A stretch of 64,000 nt of DNA, taken from NCBI RefSeq assembly GCF_001039355.2, contig NW_019775180.1:1006227-1070226 (forward strand), in the 5' to 3' direction. Under the pieces are notes generated by a model. That model saw only the letters and a program-made list of their open reading frames with translations. It did not search any database and was not told where the DNA came from. The position numbers and the translations under genes were made by a program. Source of the DNA: Lingula anatina (Eukaryota; Brachiopoda; Lingulata; Lingulida; Lingulidae). Of the stretch, positions 43,358-63,755 are shown piece after piece. Within the stretch, counting starts at the first letter, position 1. The number at the start of each line of letters is the position of its first letter.

Positions 43358-46300
43358 ATGCCTAGTCATCGAAATGCCCATGTTAAGAGATGTGAGATTA
43401 GGCAAAGTCGCGGGAGATATATGGATCGCCCGGAGAGCGAAAGACAAAGTGACCAAAGGTAAAGGCAAGATATTGCAGCAGGCAAATATATGATGCACTT
43501 TTATGTTAAATTTCTTAAGTATATTTCATCATCAGAGAAACTGTCAGGGAAAAATTTAATGTTTACTGTGTAAAGGATTTTTCTTATTTGTAGAAGAGGT
43601 CAAGATGAAAGGTATCATCGCGAAGGAAATTTAAGCCCCTTGAGAAGTCCACTTCGCACAGAAAAAGACTGGGATAATAGAAGGCAGAATATGAAAACAC
43701 ACAGGTAATTCCATGGTAGAAAACCCAGTTGAAGATTTCATTTATGTTTTGTCGTTTTATCAAATGAAGGTTACCTATTACTTGAACCAATTATGTCAGC
43801 CGGTAGCATTATAATTAAGTTACATATGAATCGAGCTGGGATCTCAGTAATGCATGTGAACCATTTCTACTGGTTTCTTATACCACCAAAATACAGTCCA
43901 CATACCAAGTCATAATTGATAAACAATAAAGGCAAAAAATAACTTAAAAACTGCACCTACCACAAACTTTTTTTATTCAGGAAAATTAATACAGTACTAC
44001 ATTTACCACACAATGAGAGACAAAGACACCTTCTACACACCATTCACACACTGAAAAAAATTCTTACAATTTCTTGTTGGGAATTCCCCTATTTATCCAT
44101 CCCATCTTGTTTGCTAAAAATCCACTAAATGACATAGTACTGCATAAACCTCACTATCACTTCAATATGTAAATGTAACAGCACACAATTGCATACCTAC
44201 TCAATTGAGACTGTTGAGGCAGTAGTATGTATACAGCAGAAAACGTACATATGAATAATATATCACTTCTGGGGAAATATAAAATGATGTCCTTTAGTAT
44301 TTTTTGTATACTATTTGAAAGCATATGGCAGCATTGGGCTGGGTTTGGAGGCAAAATTTTTACTTCTAATGTAAATTCAAAGGTGTAGGATGGGAAATGA
44401 ACCCAAAAATAGGGGAAAGTAAGATTTATACCTTTATTTATGTGTAATGCCCATTATTCATAATATGTGAAAAAATTATTTGTTTTCTGTATAATAGGGC
44501 ATGCCTAGTGTTTTATTCTACACCAAACTGTCTCTGGTCCATATGCAGTCTGTCACTTGGTATCAAAGACAATAGTATTTGTCCAACCACTGTTTCTTTT
44601 GATCACACCAATTTATTTTTCTCCTACTGTGATGGCTGCAGTTTTCAATGTTTGTTAGCTATTTGTATTCTCAGTAACTCTCTTTCAATGGTCTTGTTTG
44701 TGGCAATAAAACTACTTCAGTCGGTGTCTGGTCACCCTGCTAAGTGTTGTGTAACTGCTAATTGCAATGCCCTACTGATCAACAGATGAACACCTTGATT
44801 GTTTGTACATTATTGAATGGCCTAAAGAAAAGGTGTTTGAATGAAGTCATTTATTGATGTTCATGCCTGTTTGTTGTGTCTCTAACGATTGGTGTTTGTT
44901 ATCTGTTCCATCAAGAAATTGAAACTCATGTAGTCATTTGTCATCAGGTTGTTGCTTGAAAGGATAGGCAAACAAGTCTCAATGAAGTCTGTGCTCAAGT
45001 TTCACACTGGCTTGTCTGGAGATCGTTATCTGTTCTCTGATGTGAGACACCCCCCCCCTCCTTTGGTTTGAGCTTGTGTGATTTTTTGGACTTAGATATT
45101 ATTAAAGTGACTACTATTTGTTTCTTCTCCCATAAGTGGATGTGTACTTTATGTGTTAGATTTTTTCACTGTATCTGAGCTTATAACTAAAATGATGATA
45201 GATATTATTTATGCTACATATTATTTTGACACAAAGGAATATACTGAAATAGAAATACAATGAGTGCAATTCACTCAGCTAACATCCTGAAAAGAAGACA
45301 ATTTTATTTATAGGATGTCATGTAAGAATGAATTTAATAAACTAAGCACTGAAAAAATTAGAATACCAAGAAAGTATTTTTTAAACCAATATTTTAATTT
45401 ATAATTGGGTCTCTGAACCAACCCAATCTAGCCTGTAATAAAACCCTGCCTGTTTGGCAATATTATACTAGTAATCTAATTTGAAATAGGAATTCTGGTC
45501 TGGTTTACAGTTAACCTAGATAAAGTTTTTCAGAGTATGGATTTGTTTATTATATGTTATGCCCAAGCTTGTAATATACATAAAAAGCACCACCACTAAA
45601 AAACTTCTCTAAAGCAAAGAAGTTCCTTGGTTTGAAGTTTTTATTGTTCAAAAAGATGCCAGTTTAAAGTTACATTTCATTTCCAAAATTGGCATTGCTT
45701 TGATTTTTACAGTGACAGATGTCAAGTTTATCTAGCAGGTTTGTCATGAGTTGGGCTCAGTTGAAAAGTCTTATTACTTTAAAGAAGTGGCAATAGGTGT
45801 GCTTATCTCACCTCTATTACATAAATGTCAGCTTTCACTTGATATACAGTTTGTCTACTGTAAGTTGAACAGTGTTGACTGGAGATGCTTGTATTATGGA
45901 ATCTTTTGTTTACAAGTTTCTAGCCTAATACAAACTGATAGCTGTCAGCATTTACCTGGCTGGTCAAGTGCTATATCCAAGGGAAAGCATTATAAGCCAA
46001 TCAAAAAAAGCTTATCTGTATTTGATAAACATCTTAAGTGAATCAGTCAAGTTGGTGTGAGTTTCTCACGAGGATCTCAGATTAGGCTTTCCATTTTTCT
46101 TAAGATTTCCTGAGTGAAGCTACATTTATTTATTTGTTTGGATTAGAATTAATGTTTAGCTCAGCCAGAGGCAGATCAGAAGAGAGATCAGAATTGAGCC
46201 ATCCTTCCCAACCTTCTGACAGGTTTCAGAAATAAGATGTACCCTTTTATTTTTTTGGCAAAGTGAACCCATTCTTTTGGAAAGTGCGCTCACTTTGTTG

Positions 46301-49300
46301 TTTTCTCATTGTTGATGAGTTTCCTCTTCTCTGCTCAATAATAATTCTATATAATATAATATAATATAATATAATATAATATAATATAATATAATATAAT
46401 ATAATATAATATAATATAATATAATATAATATAATAATAACATAATAATTTATTCGGGCATTAAATGTGACAGTTACATTTGTAACAGTTAGCCCTCTAT
46501 ACTACAAATGGTGCATTAAAATATGTGCAGATTACATTTTACAGGTTCTCTAATCTACTATTAGTTTTATAACAGATATGTAACTACAAAATACATACAG
46601 ACTGGGAAATAGCAAAGGATAAGACAACTATTGCTTATGATGGGGGTATAGTTTCTTCAAACTTTCAGTTATGATTGGATAGAACAATGTCATAGGTAAA
46701 TATTATGTTTGGTGATGACATCAATGGTCAGTATTATGTTTTATCAAACATCAAATTCATGGTCATGCGGTCATAATCTATGCTAATGTATACATATATA
46801 ATTAGGATAGATTATAATTTTATATCCATGAATTAGATACATTTCCAGTAGTACATTTGTTGTAAATATCTTTACTTTCTACTTTATGCAGCCCCAAGCA
46901 GCAAAAATCAAACCTTAACAGCTCAGAAAGAAGAAGTTGGAGACAAGTCCCTAACAATGTAGTGCTAGATTTTGTGGACAAGAAAGAATTCCCAACTCCT
47001 CATGAAGCTAGGTATACTTGTATTTTTCTCTGTCAGAAATTGCTTCATTTAGTTATTTGTAACCCCCAAAATCAGATTATTGTAAAGTATGCATTCCTTT
47101 TGATATTGTTCATACAGTATCTTAGAGATGACCCAAAAAGGTTTTCAATTAAATCAAACAAATCAACCCTAACAGATTTGGGATGGGCATCAACTGTATA
47201 TCAATTCTTTAAAAATTATGCAAAATTATTTCTTAGCAAGGTATTTACTATTAAATTCATTCAGAGATGAAGTGTTGATTAAAATATCTGTAATGTGGAG
47301 AGTGTTGCCTGAATAGAAATTTATTGTAACATTTCTGTTTCTGCCACAGGTTCACCCCAGAGCACTCTGCAATGAGTCGTCTTGGTCCTGCTACAGACTG
47401 GGGGTCTCAAATGGATGAATATGATATTCAACAAGAAAAAAGCAGAGAGAGAATGCAGAAGTAAGTATACAATTTTAGATTATAATATACTGCAACCAAT
47501 AGTCCCTTGCATGTTGATACCTAAGACTGGCTTATTTCCACTTACATCCGAGTTACTGCTCTTCCCAATACTTTATTAATTTATTTGTTTTTCAGGTACC
47601 GGAGGAAACTTGTGCTGTCTGCAGATCAAGGTGGAAGAAGGAACAGTGAAAGCAAGTGAGTGGATTTTTTCCCCAACATTATATTAAACAATATTCTCAT
47701 GAAGAAGAAAAGGGCATAAAAACAGTTACCCGCACAAAGGATTTAACACATATCAGAAGCTTGTTATATGATCTTAATATTTAGGTTTTTAAATGGTAAC
47801 TATTGCCTTACATCTGACAAGGTATTTCCTACTTTCAGAGAGAAAATTGAGTATGAAAGAAATGAAGATGTTTTATTGAGACGTCAGAAGCAGATTGACT
47901 ATGGAAAGAATACCATTGCATATGATAGATATATTGAAGAAGTGCCTAGGTTAGAAACCGTTCTAATTTTTTGAGCAAACAGAATTATAGTGAATGGGAA
48001 GAGAGAGATATTTCATATCTATTTATTATTTTACAAAAGCATCTATAACCTAAAACCTGTATCTATATCTAAAACCTGTACTAGTAATTGATTTGTTACT
48101 TTACTGTTGATAACTTCTTTAGTCTAATTAGTGCACAGTTTTCAACTTGTCAAAGTTTTTTTCTAATAAACTGAAACAGCACAGATATGAAAGTAGGAAA
48201 ATGCAGATTTCCCGTTAGCTGTATGAAAATGTAAATGCTAATTTCAGGAACAAACGTACCAGGGCTCATCCACGTACACCAAACAAAAACTTCAAGGTCA
48301 GTCGTCGTTCCTGGGACATGCAGGTGCGCTTGTGGAGGAAACAACTGCACATCTGGGATCCTCCTGTTGGAGGCTCTCAAACTGATGAGAACAGGTGAAA
48401 TAATGATGGCTTAAACATTTAAACGATCTTTATTGAAAGTTGTCGAGAACTAACATAGACCACAATTACTAACAATGTCCCTCTGTATGTCATCTGATGA
48501 CAATTGTACTTCAGCACTACTTGGTCATCTTTGATTTGCTCTCAGTTTTATCCTTTTTTTTTTTTTTNNNNNNNNNNNNNNNNNNNNNNNNNNNNNNNNN
48601 NNNNNNNNNNNNNNNNNNNNNNNNNNNNNNNNNNNNNNNNNNNNNNNNNNNNNNNNNNNNNNNNNNNNNNNNNNNNNNNNNNNNNNNNNNNNNNNNNNNN
48701 NNNNNNNNNNNNNNNNNNNNNNNNNNNNNNNNNNNNNNNNNNNNNNNNNNNNNNNNNNNNNNNNNNNNNNNNNNNNNNNNNNNNNNNNNNNNNNNNNNNN
48801 NNNNNNNNNNNNNNNNNNNNNNNNNNNNNNNNNNNNNNNNNNNNNNNTTACATTCAGATTCGTGTGCTGTATTTATATTTAGTAGGTGTATTGTTTAAAT
48901 AAGTAGTGTATTACTAATAAGTAAGCATATTTTATGCAACAGAATTAAGTTCTGTGTTAACTGAGTGTTGCAAAACAATTTGAAATCCACCATATAAAAC
49001 TAATGTTTTTTCCTCCATTCCAAGTGTCTATTGTATGACAGTAAAAATTCTCATATTTCAGTGATCACATTTTTAATGATTGTGGATCAGAGGGGTCTCT
49101 GGAATTGTCCACTACTGCTATGGAAATAGAATCTGTGACCACAGCCTCCCCGCCATTCACACCCCCTCCCTGCCTGGAATCGGACAAAACAGACATTAAT
49201 ATAAAGCATATGAAGTTCACCTCCAGTCCTCAGAAGCATCAAACTGGACCAGCTAAAGATGAAGGATTTTTTGCTGGTTTCGATTTGGATGCCTGCTTGG

Positions 49301-49332
49301 CAGAGGAAGATGAGGATTTCCTGGAGCTTTAG
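43358..49332 (+). CDS. SLBP: histone RNA hairpin-binding protein (SLBP), 8 exons plus one optional
   Basis: Binds the 3' stem-loop of replication-dependent histone mRNA and promotes its processing and translation. Exons: 43358-43458, 43594-43704, optional 46160-46222, 46892-47011, 47350-47460, 47596-47655, 47839-47949, 48248-48394, 49062-49332. The total is 343 residues, or 364 with the optional exon, in phase. The RNA-binding domain runs across exons 47839-48394: [24 protein letters not shown], the TPNK motif in [29 protein letters not shown]. The N-terminal half is Arg/Ser-rich. The C-terminus [17 protein letters not shown] resembles the acidic tail of vertebrate SLBP. An N gap falls in the last intron. 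Intron 2 is about 3.2 kb. AATAAA at 50738-50743 may be the polyadenylation signal. Confidence 0.95.
46160..46222 (+). CDS. SLBP: candidate 63-base cassette exon of SLBP
   Basis: Bounded by GTTTAG and GACAG|GTTTCA. It starts one base into a codon and ends two bases over, exactly matching the phases of exons 43594-43704 and 46892-47011. It encodes a 21-residue hydrophilic insert, about [20 protein letters not shown], similar in composition to the flanking Arg/Ser-rich region. Optional use is inferred. Confidence 0.6.
46349..46438. repeat. (TATAA)n pentanucleotide array
   Basis: About 18 tandem copies of the 5-base unit ATAAT in SLBP intron 2. Confidence 0.95.
48568..48847. other. 280-base N gap
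   Basis: Undetermined bases in the last SLBP intron, directly after a poly-T run. No SLBP coding phase is lost across it. Confidence 1.
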
Positions 49333-49798
49333 AATATATATTTGAAAATATCACCTGTTATAAGTTCTGAGAAGTTGTCAGATTTTTCCTTTAAAGAAGT
49401 TTTTTACCTGAGCTTTTTATTTTGCATGCTTCTTTTAAGTACATTGAAGTTTATACCTAGTTTTTTCAAATAGCTATTTTATGTTTGTATTTAATATTAA
49501 GTGAATGATCAATAGGGAAATTGATTTTTAGAATGTTAGCACTTACTTTCAGTTAAATTGTGGTGATGTAGGTAATTACCTCATTTCATTTGGTAAATTA
49601 TATATACAAATACATCATAAATTTTAGTTTAAGAGATAGAGACTTTGTTTTTTTAGATTTTTAAGAATGAGACTTTATGTCAAAAAAAAAAAAAAAAAAA
49701 AGATTTTTGTTGATAAGTAATTGGATTCCAGCTTTTTATTTTACTATGTTTCACCCAAAATTGCCTATTGGGCTGAGAATTCATTACTTATAAAGGGG

Positions 49799-49882
49799 AT
49801 AGCCTGGATTCGTGATACATGAGAAAAAGGGCATGCATCGCAAATCCAGGCTATCCCTGGATTTGCGATACATGCCCTCACA
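49799..49882. repeat. strong hairpin with third half-copy
   Basis: TAGCCTGGATTCGTGATACA pairs with TGCATCGCAAATCCAGGCTA, about a 22-base stem with a short loop. A third partial copy, CCTGGATTTGCGATACATG, follows immediately. It lies in the SLBP 3' flank. Confidence 0.7.
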
Positions 49883-50180
49883 TGTACAGTGTTTAAGTTC
49901 TCCTGCGTAATTTATTTCTGTACCATTTAATTGGAAGACCGGTGTTGTGTGGTAAATAATTTAATAAGAGAAGTAAAATAATGATTTGAGATATGTAACT
50001 TGGTTTAAAGAAGTGAGTAATAACATGTTAGGCACTTCCATGATTTCATGTGTAACACCGTTGCGAAGGAAAAAAGAACACTTTGTAACAGTGGTGACAA
50101 TCATCAATATGTTAAGTGGTATATAACACATTAAACTTGAAATGATGACATTTTTAAAAGACTTCATTGGTCAGTTTCTT

Positions 50181-50378
50181 AGGCCCCATTTCCATAGACC
50201 CCATTATAATTGCTGAGTGCAATCAGTATAACAGATTTACACAAGTTGAATATAGACAAGTTGGTGATTATATGAGCACCTTGGAAATGAGGAGGTGTGT
50301 CAATCAGTTAAGCTGATTGCACTAGGCAAGAGTTGGATCATTCTAAGTAAACCAATGGTGTCTATGGCTCTGTTCACA
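50181..50378. mobile_element. MITE family C, copy 1
   Basis: The ends CCCCATTTCCATAGACCCCA and TGGTGTCTATGG form inverted repeats. The right half (GGTGATTATATGAGCACCTT, CAGTTAAGCTGATTGCAC) resembles 63680-63730. Noncoding, diverged. Confidence 0.65.
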
Positions 50379-50760
50379 ACCAACTTGTGCTGTGGGATGC
50401 ACTGGAAAGCATGCCATGTAACCCCTTAATGGTTTCCCTGCTTCCCACAGCACTGTTCCTGCAGGGATTTTACTGCATGCTTTCAAATGGGTCATGCCAT
50501 ATTTGAGCAGCGGCTCAGAAAGGTCAGGCTCCACTTGGTTGTAAAAAGAAGAGCCTGTGGGAAGTAGGTCTTAGCTTCTTATAGTTTTAGAATTTTAGAG
50601 ACTAAAACATTGTACACAATGATTTTTTTCCTAATGGTATACATTTGATAAGCAAGTGTTTTATAGGTGAAAAAAGCAATTTAAACATGCATAGTCTACT
50701 TGACATACAGGTTATGCCATGTAAATTTCAGTTTTATAATAAAATTTGTCTTCAAAACAC

Positions 50761-53700
50761 TGACTTTTTATATAAAGCATGTACATTACCAAAATAGTTA
50801 GACACAAATGTGTATACTACTGGCAACTGCCAGATAAAATTGTGCATAATTCAGTCTTCCAAGATCATTGAGGTTCAAAACGAGTTGAGATGGTGTCAAA
50901 CAAGGTATAATTTTGCTACCATTCAGTGTGGAACTGATAATTTGAACAACTGCGTACTTTGAGAACATAATGTTAAAATTGTTCTCATGTCGCCCTCTTG
51001 TTACTATTACCCCATTATTACATTAAGAGGATTTTTTGGTTAAATTTTACCATCTAGGTATGTTTTGCAGTTAAACTTGATGAAACTGACTCAAAGATGT
51101 GCTGCTTTTCATTCTAGACTTGTCAATTACCAGACAGGGTATGATTGTGTTAAGTGGGTACAATCTTATTTTTTACTGAGATCAACTTGCTCATTTACTG
51201 GTCTTTTTATTTTAAGACTTTCAAGTTTTAAAATCAAGTTGATTAACTTCTGGTCATCAGTTACTACATGTGGGAATTAATTACAGACAAGCTTTTTCAA
51301 TGGAATCACAGAATTCAATTTTATATTTAATTCTGAAGGCACCTGGAAAATTTAATTTTCGTTCCAAGATTATTGCTTATTTCTTTATAAACTGAGGTTT
51401 TCTTTATAAACTAGGAGTCGTGTTAAGGATACATGGCCATATGACTAAATAACAGTGACAATGCTGTATATTATTGCAAAGTTGTTTATTGAATTTCTCA
51501 CTTGCACAATCTGTCAACAACAACACCCCATGTATTAGCACAGCATAAATCAGCCTAGCAGGTTAGCCACAATATCATTTCATTACCATTAAATGGGTAA
51601 ATTTTGCTTAATTGTGCTCTTTTCAATCTTGTAACAATGGTTTTCAACACATTTCTAGATGGCTGTCAGAAATGTTAAAGAACAGGGGTCAACATCTTTT
51701 CATCTACTTGTTGCTCAACACTCCATGTTACAAATTTGAAAATGCTTAACAAATGTAAAATTCACCTGCTTTAAGTATATAGGATTACACATCTAGGAGT
51801 ATGTAAAATACACTGCTTAGCAGTGCCTAGATACCTCATGTATATATGGAAAGCATTCCAGTACAGAACTAACCCAGAACAAATATATCTCTTGGCAGCT
51901 TGTTCCAGTCTGTCAAAGCATTATTTATTAATCTATTACAGCTACGTCAAACAAGACAAAAATCACTTCAACCCATGGTGTTAACACAAAGACCAAGGTC
52001 AGTAATTAGACATTAATTTATTATATGCTTATGAATGCAATCACACATATAGCTGTGAACTGAAACTGTGATAATAATTCTTTCAATCTCCACTTTCAAA
52101 TACTCCACATCCAAGAAAACCCAAGTAACCGAACATTTCTTTTATTTAATGCCAAAAGACAACACACTTTAAACACTAAACATCTCAATAATCAATATAT
52201 AAATGTTTTGTTATAAATGACATTTAATTGAAATCTTTGGATAAGTTATGCATAAGATATTCTTTCCTGTGCCTTACTGCATGGTACAGTCCTGAATATC
52301 CAATATATATATATATATATGTATATAGATTGCCCAACTCTGTGAGGCATTTGTAGCAAGGCAATATTGTAGCACACATCACCATATTCTTCATGTATAT
52401 ATATATATTCCCCCTTCTTCAGAACCCAAGGGTTAAATATGTTAAGTAAATATTATACAGAAAAGGCTTGGGAAGAAATGTGCATTGGCTTGGCAGGGAT
52501 ATTCTCGCAAACATCACCAAACGCTGGAGCCAGGTACGACCTCAAAATTGCCAAGAACATTAATATTGTGGCCTGCATGCTACCACCTCTTAAATGGCAC
52601 TCTTTAATCTTAAATATTACCAGGCAATTCTCCAACTATCCTCCCTTGCAGTGCACAGAGGTATATTTATAGGTAACTGAGATCATGCCAAAAGAGCATG
52701 TCATTTTTCTAATTTAAAACGTCACAGTCTCGGTGCATACAGAACTGTGCAACACTTGCTGAAAACGTATATACTCCTCCAGCTTGAAGCAGTGTGTTTG
52801 GATTGCAACCTCCTGTTTGTCCAGTGCTTGGTCAAGTTTGCAGAACAGGCATCATGCGAGGTAGATGATGTTAATGTATACTATTTCTATCTTTGCAATA
52901 TTTACAAAAATAGTGATGTCAAATCCTATATGCACAACAAATAAAACAGCAGGTTACTTATTTGGTTGATGATATAATGCTGTATCTATACCTAGAATTA
53001 ATTATATGAATACCTTCATCTTTATTTTTTATAAATGCATCCCAGCAAAATAATACATTAGACTAATTTTCCTATGGCACTAAAGAGATTTTCAACAGTC
53101 AAGTTGATTTAGGGAATTGTTCAGTTTTGAAGTAAAACGTTCCATTTCTTTGAATGAGCTAATCTAATGAGTATAAATTCGATCAAAATTAATAGCACCC
53201 AGGATAGTTGTTATTAGATAAATAATTATTTTGCACTGTACTACTTTTGTTATTGTTTTGGTAATCATGAGGATATTAACAACAACATCAAATATCGCCT
53301 TTTTGGCTATCACTAAAAAAAAATAAAATTAAATAAAAAATTGCAAGCAAATAATCATACATACAAAAAAATACAATAATTTTTAAAGATTTATTTACTG
53401 GTGAATCAGTTATCAAAAAGAAAAAAAAAAAAAAAAACTGCAAGAAAAAACACACAAAGAGATGGTTGAAGGCATAACAAGTGATTCAAAAGATGTCTTT
53501 CTTCAATGAAAAACAAACCACTTGCAAAAAGAGCAGATGATCACCATATAATGAAAATCGAGGGTTCTTTGACCCATATATCAATTACTATTAATGTTTT
53601 ATACATAACAAAGTGATAGGGAAGGATTTTTTCTGTGAAATATGTAGATGTACAAGAAAAATGTCCATAATCATTACTATGCCTTTACTTTCTTCTTGGT

Positions 53701-54079
53701 CTGTAAAGAACCTCTGCTGCTCTACAGGTTTTAGTAAGGAACTTAAGACCAGTCACAGTTAAGCAGACTAACAGGTGACATTTTTCTTTTCACCTAACAA
53801 TATAATGACAATATATATATATATATATATATATATGGGATGAAAAAAATCTCAATAGATCACACTGTGTAAATCATTGACTTTGTTCTATATACATATG
53901 CTACAAGCCATGAAAACCATGTTACATTTTTTTATAATTGTTTTTATAGTTATGTGATTAAAATGAAAACAAAATTCATCAATTCCCCCAGTGACACAAA
54001 GTGATTCTGGTCATTTTTCTTAAAACTATTGATCCCTCTTGATTTATCTTCCTTCACTGCTGACAATGAACTGGACACT
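50761..54079 (-). other. probable RNF38/44 3' UTR and convergent intergenic region
   Basis: No exon is recognised. TTTATT at 51485-51490 (minus-strand AATAAA) is a candidate RNF polyadenylation signal, implying a UTR of about 2.6 kb. (TA)n runs lie at 52303-52326 and 53812-53836. The RNF and SLBP transcripts converge here. Confidence 0.4.
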
Positions 54080-62249
<8,170 letters not shown>

Positions 62250-63005
62250 CTGGAATGAGAAAATGAAAAAGTCCAGTATCATTGTAACAAAAAAGGGCAC
62301 CATGAAAAACTTTGTCATGAATGAAATCATTAACAAAATCCTGTCAAGTCAGTCTCCTGATCAAAAGCATCCCCCCTAAACTACTTTGTTGAGAAAAATG
62401 TCCCATCATTATAGTAAATAATGCAGTTAATGTCTCACACTTTCTTTTGGGATATTTTTCTTGTGTATATAGACTATTGTCACACATCACAAGTTGACCC
62501 CAATCAGCACCTTTTTCCGATTGGAGAGAAATACCTTGTGTGACAGGATAAAGTGCTTGTGAATTAACAACCTAATTAATAAAATCATTTTGTGCACCAT
62601 CTGAAATAAGTTTTGCCAAAAACCATCCACTAACTTTGACACTGCTCTGACTGAACTGTAAATGGCCAAATACTGAACATACAAACCCTAGTGCAAGTTT
62701 CAGTACAAATTAAAATGCAGTTGCTATTTACCTTTATAATGTTCTACATATGCAAGTGTGTGTTTAAGCATCCATATTAACATATAGGCAGGAAATGGGA
62801 GGTTCAGTTGCCATTTCAGAAAACATTTTACATCCTCCATCAAGCAAAATCAGCATGAAACTCGCCTTTTTAATATAAACCAGTGGAACCAGTATTACTA
62901 CTGGCCAGAGAAAGAACAGATTTTCATACATGTTTAGTACTAGTTCTACAAATTTTTGAGCTTTCTAAAACAAACTGTAAACTTCCTTTCTCCTTTACTG
63001 ACTAA
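62250..63005 (-). other. RNF intron or 5' region
   Basis: No exon is recognised. It precedes the transposon cluster at 63.0-63.75 kb. The 5' exons of the RNF gene must lie beyond 64,000, or the main promoter lies in this interval. Confidence 0.35.
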
Positions 63006-63532
63006 GAGCGCATTCTCAACGAATTAAGCCAGGCTTTACAAAGCCGGTGACCTAAAAATGGCGGACGTACATGAAAGAAAAACCGCCTAATCTTTTAATA
63101 GTCTCTCCGCCTCCCCACACGTCGTCCCTGCGGGGTACAGTAATTAAATCTCGGCTCCGTTCGCCATGCGGAAGCTACCTGAGAAATATTAAGTGTGCAT
63201 GCTCATCAGTTGAACTTGTGGTGAAGAAAGCATGGCGGCTGAAGGCGATCGAAGGCAAAAAGCTCTTCTGTTCTATTATCTTTGAAAACAGAGACGAAAA
63301 AGGAATAATTTGGCCCGTAGAGCAGCAATGAATCGACTATCTACGGAGATAATATCACCAGAGATATTCACGGAAATATTAATGTTCGGAGCCGAGATTT
63401 AATTACTGTACCCCGCAGGGACGACATGTGGGGAGGCGTGTGAGAGGCGGAGNTTTTTCTTTTCATGTACGTCCGCCATTTTTTAGGTCACCGGCTTTGT
63501 AAAGCCTGGATTAATTCGTTGAGAATGCGCTC
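63006..63532. mobile_element. full-length PIF/Harbinger-like MITE (family D)
   Basis: Terminal inverted repeats of about 140 bases begin GAGCGCATTCTCAACGAATT and are flanked on both sides by TAA (63003-63005 and 63533-63535), the 3-base TWA target duplication typical of PIF/Harbinger. The 527-base element contains a short frame from 63232, MAAEGDRRQKALLFYYL then stop, followed in another frame by a basic stretch (KQRRKRNNLARRAAMNRL). That could be a remnant of an autonomous element's first exon. One N lies in the right repeat (63453). Confidence 0.85.
63453..63453. other. single N inside MITE terminal repeat
   Basis: An undetermined base within the right terminal repeat. Together with N34834 it suggests that assembly is fragile at this repeat family. 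Confidence 0.8.
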
Positions 63533-63535
63533 TAA

Positions 63536-63755
63536 AGCCCTATTTCCAAAGACACCATCAGTCTATGTAGATCACTCTAACTATGCAGGGACTCTCGCTG
63601 AGTACAACCAGCTTAATTAAACAACAAGCCTCCTCCTGGCCTTGAGTAGAATACAGGAAAACTGGTGATGATATGAGTACACTGGAAACAAAGGGAGGCT
63701 AGTCATTCAGTTAAACTGATTGCATTCAGTGAGTTGGAGCAATCCAAAAGGCAAT
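63536..63755. mobile_element. MITE family C, copy 2
   Basis: Begins immediately after the family D target duplication with CCCTATTTCCAAAGACACCA. It resembles 50181-50378, most clearly GGTGATGATATGAGTACACT and CAGTTAAACTGATTGCATT. The right end is unclear. Confidence 0.55.

Larger units (their letters stand above)
43705..46891 (+). other. large SLBP intron 2
   Basis: Apart from the candidate exon at 46160-46222 and the (TATAA)n array at 46349-46438, no coding or transposon signature was recognised. The open frames at 44508-44789 and 45751-46041 lack any recognisable motif. Confidence 0.4.
49333..50760 (+). other. probable SLBP 3' UTR
   Basis: No coding content. It contains a poly-A run at 49682-49700, a hairpin at about 49799-49882, MITE family C copy 1, and AATAAA at 50738-50743. 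Earlier polyadenylation is possible. Confidence 0.45.

Noticed and set aside
44508-46041. Two 90-plus-residue frames in SLBP intron 2
   Set aside because: No motif, no splice-phase fit with SLBP, and typical length for chance frames in this much sequence.
48497-48902. Frames spanning the N gap
   Set aside because: They consist mostly of undetermined bases and are artificial.
63071-63331. 86-codon plus-strand frame as a real gene
   Set aside because: It lies wholly inside the family D MITE and begins within the inverted repeat. The likelier fossil frame is the one from 63232.
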